Assembly: GCA_900540885.1 (NCBI GenBank)
Contig: UQHJ01000014.1
Location: forward strand, 1 to 45,405
Source: an uncultured Prevotella sp.
GTDB taxonomy: Bacteria > Bacteroidota > Bacteroidia > Bacteroidales > Bacteroidaceae
DNA: 45,405 nt
Direction: 5' to 3'
The position numbers were made by a program, and so were the translations under genes. This document shows, in pieces, positions 41,466 through 45,405 of the stretch; position 1 is the first letter of the stretch; every line of letters begins with the position of its first letter. Under the pieces are notes generated by a model. The model did no database searches. It was not told where the DNA came from and was given only the letters and a program-made list of their open reading frames with translations.

Positions 41466-41473
41466 TACTTTTG
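41466..41473 (+). promoter_or_regulatory. Predicted -7 box of ruvC, abutting the start codon
   Basis: TACTTTTG (TAnnTTTG) lies only four bases before the ruvC ATG (41478). Known Bacteroidota promoters start transcription about 4-8 bases after this box, so the mRNA may begin at or next to the ATG. Confidence 0.5.
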
Positions 41474-41477
41474 CAGT

Positions 41478-42044
41478 ATGACAACCCCCGAAAAGATAAT
41501 TTTAGGTATTGACCCTGGCACAAACGTTTTAGGCTATGGCGTACTCAAACTTAATGGCAACCATGCTCAAATGGAGGCTATGGGCGTAATCGACCTTCGG
41601 AAGTGCAAGGACGTATATCTGAAGTTAGGACGAATTTACGAAAGGGTAATTGGTATCATTGAAGCATTTAAGCCTGACGAGTTGGCTATTGAGGCTCCAT
41701 TCTTTGGCAAGAACGTACAAAGTATGCTCAAGTTAGGACGTGCACAAGGAGTAGCCATAGCAGCTGCTATCAGTCGCGACATACCCATTCACGAATACGC
41801 TCCACTAAAAATAAAGCAAGCCATTACGGGCAACGGACAAGCGAGCAAAGAACAAGTAGCTGCGATGCTACAGCGTATGCTCAACATCTCTGATAAGAGC
41901 ATGCTACCCTACCTCGATGCTACCGATGCCTTAGGGGCGGCCTACTGCCATTTCTTACAGAGCGGCAAACCCGAATCGTCAATAGCTAAAGCGCCACAGT
42001 CATGGGCTGCATTTATAAAGCAGAATGCCAGCAGGGTGCATTAA
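41478..42044 (+). CDS. ruvC: Holliday junction resolvase RuvC
   Basis: Endonuclease that cuts four-way recombination junctions with RuvAB. The 188 residues begin MTTPEKIILGIDPGTNVLGY (first catalytic Asp), have ELAIEAPFFGKNVQSMLKLG (catalytic Glu) and a C-terminal DATDALGAAYCHFLQ with two further catalytic aspartates. The ATG at 41478 is chosen because the family N-terminus starts there; a TTG nine codons upstream would be within the promoter box. It is 13 bases ahead of the next gene. ruvA and ruvB are not in the window. Confidence 0.96.
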   Translation: MTTPEKIILGIDPGTNVLGYGVLKLNGNHAQMEAMGVIDLRKCKDVYLKLGRIYERVIGIIEAFKPDELAIEAPFFGKNVQSMLKLGRAQGVAIAAAISRDIPIHEYAPLKIKQAITGNGQASKEQVAAMLQRMLNISDKSMLPYLDATDALGAAYCHFLQSGKPESSIAKAPQSWAAFIKQNASRVH

Positions 42045-42057
42045 ACACTGATGTCCT

Positions 42058-42546
42058 ATGAAGAGATTTCTTTTTGTTATCATTACAATATTTGCTATCA
42101 ATAGCAGTACTTTAAAGGCGCAGGAGGTGTACAACCTTGTATTGAACAACGCCACACGCATTGTCAACAACCCTACCTGTAGTTACACTCAAATACAAAT
42201 AGCTCAATTCAAACGCACTGCTCTTATCTACATGAAGACGAAGGCTTTTGAAGAGACTGATTCTGTGCCGTCAAACTTTCTCGATACGCAAGCTTATTAC
42301 TTGTCTGAATTTATTACGCTCTTCTTTAACGACGTGGTAACGAGTAAGCGACTCAGTGATGAAAAGAGAAAGGAACGGATTATGATGTTTACGGATGCTT
42401 CCATTTCTAATCCCATGTTTGAAGATACGGATCAAGAAACGACCTTAGCATTTATAAAAGATGGAGGCGAACTCACTCCGTTCAGCATTGATACAGATTG
42501 GCAAAAAGCGTACACTGCAGCTATAGCACAGCTCAAGAAGAAATAG
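42058..42546 (+). CDS. Exported unknown protein, 162 residues
   Basis: No family recognised with confidence. It has a signal sequence (KRFLFVIITIFAINSSTLKA, cut near AQEVYN) and a helical, charged mature part (NPTCSYTQIQIAQFKRTALI, YMKTKAFEETDSVP, FFNDVVTSKRLSDEKRKERI). Two cysteines at most, so not a clear lipoprotein. It follows ruvC by 13 bases and is likely co-transcribed. Its role is unknown. Confidence 0.75.
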   Translation: MKRFLFVIITIFAINSSTLKAQEVYNLVLNNATRIVNNPTCSYTQIQIAQFKRTALIYMKTKAFEETDSVPSNFLDTQAYYLSEFITLFFNDVVTSKRLSDEKRKERIMMFTDASISNPMFEDTDQETTLAFIKDGGELTPFSIDTDWQKAYTAAIAQLKKK

Positions 42547-42595
42547 CGCCACCTCTCTCACGCATTGAATATTAACCTTCCAAAATACATCAGCC

Positions 42596-42919
42596 ATGTA
42601 CAACATACAGTTAAACGAAAGTGGTACACGTAACATGAACGTTACGGAGCAAAACCTTCAAACCATTCAGAAGTACAACCTTTTTAATGGTTTGATAAGT
42701 TCAACAGGTTACGTTACCGAAAACGATTTAGACAAGTTAAAGCTCAACATTCGCTCACTTATTGCCTCAAGCAGTGAAAATACGAAAGACCTTCTCGACC
42801 TCTGCTTCGACGTAATTTATCATGACAAGATGAAGGCTTTCGGACTTAAAAATCTTATAGCCGCCTTCAACGAATGGCAGGCTTTACAACCTACTGAGAC
42901 TGAAAACGAGGCAGAATAA
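42596..42919 (+). CDS. Unknown soluble protein, 107 residues
   Basis: Not recognised. It is a small acidic, helical protein without signal sequence (ENDLDKLKLNIRSLIASSSE, DLLDLCFDVIYHDKMKAFGL, KNLIAAFNEWQALQP). A second ATG at 42635 (MNVTEQNLQTIQKYN) is an alternative start that begins nearer the regular part of the protein. It is 49 bases after the previous gene and followed by a terminator, so it closes the ruvC unit. Confidence 0.6.
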   Translation: MYNIQLNESGTRNMNVTEQNLQTIQKYNLFNGLISSTGYVTENDLDKLKLNIRSLIASSSENTKDLLDLCFDVIYHDKMKAFGLKNLIAAFNEWQALQPTETENEAE

Positions 42920-42956
42920 ACCGACTTCTACTCGTAACTTTTCCGGTTAATTATAG

Positions 42957-42996
42957 AGAAGAACTCAACGTGCTAAATGTTGGTTCTTCTTTTTTT
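42957..42996 (+). terminator. Terminator of the ruvC unit
   Basis: AGAAGAAC-CAAC (42957-42969) pairs with GTTG-GTTCTTCT (42979-42990) around a short loop, with one bulge, followed by a run of T to 42996. Strong intrinsic terminator form, 38 bases after the stop. Confidence 0.85.
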
Positions 42997-43099
42997 CGTA
43001 AAAACAGTGTAGGACGAATGCTGGGCATTGCTTGCCTTCGTTCTGCAAAGTTGTAGCTTTTATAATAAAGAAATCAACACTTACTCATATCCTATTATT

Positions 43100-45067
43100 A
43101 TGCAACTAACAGATTGGCTACCCACGACACGCAAAGAAATGGACCTCCGAGGGTGGGACGTTGCCGATATAATACTCTTTTCGGCCGACGCATACATTGA
43201 CCACCCTTCATTTGGAGCAGCTGTAATTGGCCGCCTACTTGAAGCTGAGGGTTATCGTGTGTGTATAGTTCCGCAGCCTGACTGGCATGGCGACTATCGC
43301 GACTTTCGCAAGTTGGGTCGACCGCGCCTATTCTTTGGTATTGCTCCTGGCTGTATGGACTCTATGGTGAATAAGTACACTGCCAATCGTCGTCTACGAT
43401 CAGAAGATGCCTACAGTCCTGACGGCAGACATGACATGCGCCCCGAATATCCTACGATCGTTTATAGTCGCATACTAAAGGAACTATACCCTGACGTACC
43501 CGTGGTGTTGGGGGGTATAGAGGCTTCGTTACGTCGCGTAACGCATTATGATTATTGGAAAGAGCGCCTCATGCCCTGTATATTGGCCGATAGTGGTGCG
43601 GACTTGATCATATATGGTATGGGAGAGCTTCCGTTGGTCGACCTTTGTAAGACAATCGACCAGCACCTCTTGCACGGACGCGAGGAGTCGTTTTGCTCTG
43701 CCGAACAATTTAATAGTTTAATGCGTAAGTACCCTGTACGGCAGACGGTCACGCTGCAACAGAAAGAAGATATTTTTGGTGGCATAAAAGAGGACGACAT
43801 TCAACTTCACTCACATGAGGACTGCTTAGTAAACAAACGTCATTACGCTGAAAACTTTCGCCATATTGAGGAAGAGAGCAATCGACTACACCCACAACGC
43901 ATTCTCCAACAATTAGGCAACAAGTATGTCGTAGTCAATCCGCCCTACCCGCCCATGACGACGGAACAGATTGACCGCTCGTTTGATTTTCCTTATACGC
44001 GTCTCCCCCACCCTAAGTATAAGAACAAACGCATTCCAGCATACGAAATGATAAAATTCTCGGTCAACATTCACAGAGGTTGCTTTGGTGGCTGCGCTTT
44101 CTGCACCATATCGGCTCATCAGGGAAAGTTCATCATGAGCCGCTCAAAGGAGAGTATTCTAAAAGAGGTCAAACAAATCACACAGATGCCTGACTTCCGT
44201 GGCTACCTTTCCGACCTCGGTGGGCCGTCAGCCAACATGTATATGATGCGTGGTAAAGACCGCACTCTCTGTGAGCGTTGCAAACGTCCCTCTTGTATAA
44301 GCCCTTCTGTCTGCCCCAACTTGAACGCTGATCATCGCCCCTTACTTGACATCTATAAGGCGGTCGATGCGTTACCAGGCATAAAGAAGAGCTTTATAGG
44401 CAGTGGCGTGCGTTACGACCTTTTGTTGAATGCTTACAAAGACGCTGCACTGGCTGATGCTGCAAAAGCGTACACGCGTGAACTTATCATAAACCACGTG
44501 TCTGGACGATTAAAAGTGGCCCCAGAGCATACTTCCGACCGTGTGCTGAAAATCATGCGAAAGCCTTCTTTTCAGCTATTCCACACGTTTAAGCGCATTT
44601 TCGACAACATAAACCGAGAGGTTGGACTTCGACAACAAATCATACCCTACTTCATTTCGTCACACCCTGGTTGTACGGAAGAGGATATGGCCGAATTGGC
44701 TGCTGAAACGCGTGATATGAACTTCCAACTAGAGCAGGTACAAGACTTTACGCCAACACCGATGACGGTTTCGACCGAAACGTGGTATTCTGGTTTTCAC
44801 CCCTATACGCTCGAGCCTGTCTTTTCTGCTAAGACACCGCAAGAGAAGTTACGCCAACGCATGTTCTTCTTCTGGTACAAACCTGAAGAGCGTCAGCGTA
44901 TCATTAGCGAACTACGTCGAATGGGACGCACTGACTTAATTAGAAGACTCTACCCCTCTAACGAACAGTTCAACGCAAATCAGCACGATTCAAAGCCTAA
45001 ATACAAAAAAGCAAATCATCAACGTCCTAAGACTGACAAACCATACAACCGAAATAAAAGGAAATAG
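43100..45067 (+). CDS. YgiQ-family radical SAM protein
   Basis: A 655-residue protein. The N-terminal part (about 1-270) is the UPF0313/YgiQ N-domain (DWLPTTRKEMDLRGWDVADI, VVLGGIEASLRRVTHYDYWK). The radical SAM core follows with NIHRGCFGGCAFCTISAHQG, a CxxxCxxC [4Fe-4S] site. A further cysteine-rich stretch CERCKRPSCISPSVC lies in the core. The reaction is not established for the family. The C-terminus is a basic tail (KPKYKKANHQRPKTDKPYNR). I chose the ATG at 43100 (MQLTDWLPT); upstream codons from a TTG at 43028 are not conserved-looking. Confidence 0.9.
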   Translation: MQLTDWLPTTRKEMDLRGWDVADIILFSADAYIDHPSFGAAVIGRLLEAEGYRVCIVPQPDWHGDYRDFRKLGRPRLFFGIAPGCMDSMVNKYTANRRLRSEDAYSPDGRHDMRPEYPTIVYSRILKELYPDVPVVLGGIEASLRRVTHYDYWKERLMPCILADSGADLIIYGMGELPLVDLCKTIDQHLLHGREESFCSAEQFNSLMRKYPVRQTVTLQQKEDIFGGIKEDDIQLHSHEDCLVNKRHYAENFRHIEEESNRLHPQRILQQLGNKYVVVNPPYPPMTTEQIDRSFDFPYTRLPHPKYKNKRIPAYEMIKFSVNIHRGCFGGCAFCTISAHQGKFIMSRSKESILKEVKQITQMPDFRGYLSDLGGPSANMYMMRGKDRTLCERCKRPSCISPSVCPNLNADHRPLLDIYKAVDALPGIKKSFIGSGVRYDLLLNAYKDAALADAAKAYTRELIINHVSGRLKVAPEHTSDRVLKIMRKPSFQLFHTFKRIFDNINREVGLRQQIIPYFISSHPGCTEEDMAELAAETRDMNFQLEQVQDFTPTPMTVSTETWYSGFHPYTLEPVFSAKTPQEKLRQRMFFFWYKPEERQRIISELRRMGRTDLIRRLYPSNEQFNANQHDSKPKYKKANHQRPKTDKPYNRNKRK

Positions 45068-45119
45068 GCTCTCTATAGGGTTAGCATTCATTGGTACTAT
45101 AGTGTAGTCGAAGAGATAC

Positions 45120-45156
45120 GCGCCACGAACGCACCTACGTAACACGTTCGTGGCGC
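45120..45156 (+). terminator. Terminator after the radical SAM gene
   Basis: GCGCCACGAACG (45120-45131) pairs perfectly with CGTTCGTGGCGC (45145-45156) around a 13-base loop, 53 bases after the stop. GC-rich stem, weak T-run. Confidence 0.7.
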
Positions 45157-45186
45157 ACTTCTGTTCGCTAAATTGCAGTTTGTCTC

Positions 45187-45224
45187 ACATATATCCATAC
45201 GTTTTCAAAACCTTTGATTTATCT
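45187..45224 (+). repeat. 38-bp direct repeat, copy 2 (copy 1 at 238-275)
   Basis: Identical in all 38 bases to 238-275. On the minus strand the frame that is open in copy 1 (KSKVLKTYGYM, then FDKLKF) meets a stop right after YGYM here, which supports decay. Confidence 0.85.
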
Positions 45225-45328
45225 TTCATGTTTCATTTCTTGTTATAAAGTAATTGAATATCAATCATTTCAAAAAGTGAAACATACGACTTTAATGTTT
45301 CATTTTTAGTTTCATGTTTCATTTTTTT

Positions 45329-45405
45329 AAACACTGAGGGAGCGCTTTCACGCTCCCTCAGTGTTTTTGAATCGCTCCCACAGGGGTTTTGAATCGCTCC
45401 CACAG
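45329..45405. repeat. 16-bp stem-loop and 22-bp tandem repeat at the window edge
   Basis: AAACACTGAGGGAGCG (45329-45344) pairs perfectly with 45351-45366 around CTTTCA. It is followed by two copies of TTTTGAATCGCTCCCACAG (45365-45383 and 45387-45405), a 22-base period with GGG between; the second copy runs to the last base, so the array may continue. CGCTCCC is shared by the stem arm and both repeat units. Confidence 0.75.

Larger units (their letters stand above)
45068..45405. other. Right-edge intergenic region with repeats
   Basis: No gene seen. It contains the ygiQ terminator (45120-45156), the 38-bp repeat copy 2 (45187-45224), a stretch of GTTTCAT/GAAACAT words (45225-45325) that is an inverted, diverged counterpart of 40-150, a 16-bp stem-loop (45329-45366) and the start of a 22-bp tandem repeat (45365-45405). 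Confidence 0.65.

Noticed and set aside
43028..43099. N-terminal extension of the YgiQ-type protein
   Set aside because: Starts on TTG with unconserved residues; family start MQLTDWLPT is at 43100.
45365..45405. Possible CRISPR start
   Set aside because: Only two units with a 3-base gap and no spacers or cas genes; recorded as a tandem repeat.
1..45405. tRNA genes, tmRNA, riboswitches
   Set aside because: No cloverleaf with a conserved T-loop or known riboswitch core was recognised by eye; a covariance search could still find a divergent one.

Overview
The window reads as chromosomal DNA of a Bacteroidota species, most likely a Prevotellaceae-type Bacteroidales. The signs are promoters of the TTTG / TAnnTTTG class, a type IX secretion plug-like protein (DUF5103), a DUF4375 protein, a menaquinone pathway, a Bacteroidota COX24-like mini-protein, and weak Shine-Dalgarno sequences. 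Most of it is ordinary core metabolism and RNA biology in short operons. No phage, integrative element, CRISPR array or tRNA gene was seen.

Layout. 1-3009 is the odd part: dispersed decayed repeats, enolase (eno) with Glu and Gln codon use unlike its neighbours, and the 3' end of a truncated group II intron. 3010-7377 (minus) is one operon: DEAD-box helicase, DUF4375 protein, smpB, a GH5-like exported protein that has lost both catalytic glutamates, and a metallo-beta-lactamase-fold hydrolase. Its promoter lies in a 79-bp tandem repeat (7406-7598). 8397-12125 (plus) is a galactose operon, galM / sugar permease / galK, with a long stem-loop after each gene. A diacylglycerol-kinase-like gene (minus) and a mannose-1-phosphate guanylyltransferase (plus) diverge from a second set of the same 79-bp repeats (13457-13612), which supplies a promoter on each side.

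15125-20822 holds an exported GH20 hexosaminidase (minus), diverging from menB, a menC-menE fusion and tsaC. 20823-21672 holds three stem-loops and the RNase P RNA (minus). 21673-27052 (plus) holds a GH29 fucosidase, a type IX plug-like protein, a 2-hydroxyacid dehydrogenase, a TRIC-type membrane protein and hemW. 27425-33177 (minus) holds RNase G, a 29-residue basic COX24-like protein, an HU protein, rpiB and transketolase. A ~155-bp direct repeat lies 3' of both rpiB and tkt. 33912-41296 (minus) holds an exported zinc metalloprotease, an unknown protein, rlmD, mutY, manC and a DUF1573 protein. 41478-45067 (plus) holds ruvC, two unknown proteins and a YgiQ-type radical SAM protein. The right edge carries repeats related to those at the left edge and the start of a 22-bp tandem repeat.

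Taken together, exported GH20 and GH29 enzymes, galactose uptake and two GDP-mannose genes fit a glycan-foraging gut or oral anaerobe. No complete new defence or mobile system was recognised. The most unusual items are the promoter-bearing 79-bp repeats, the GH5 pseudoenzyme, the menC-menE fusion, the repeats around rpiB, and a guanylyltransferase lacking its signature arginine.
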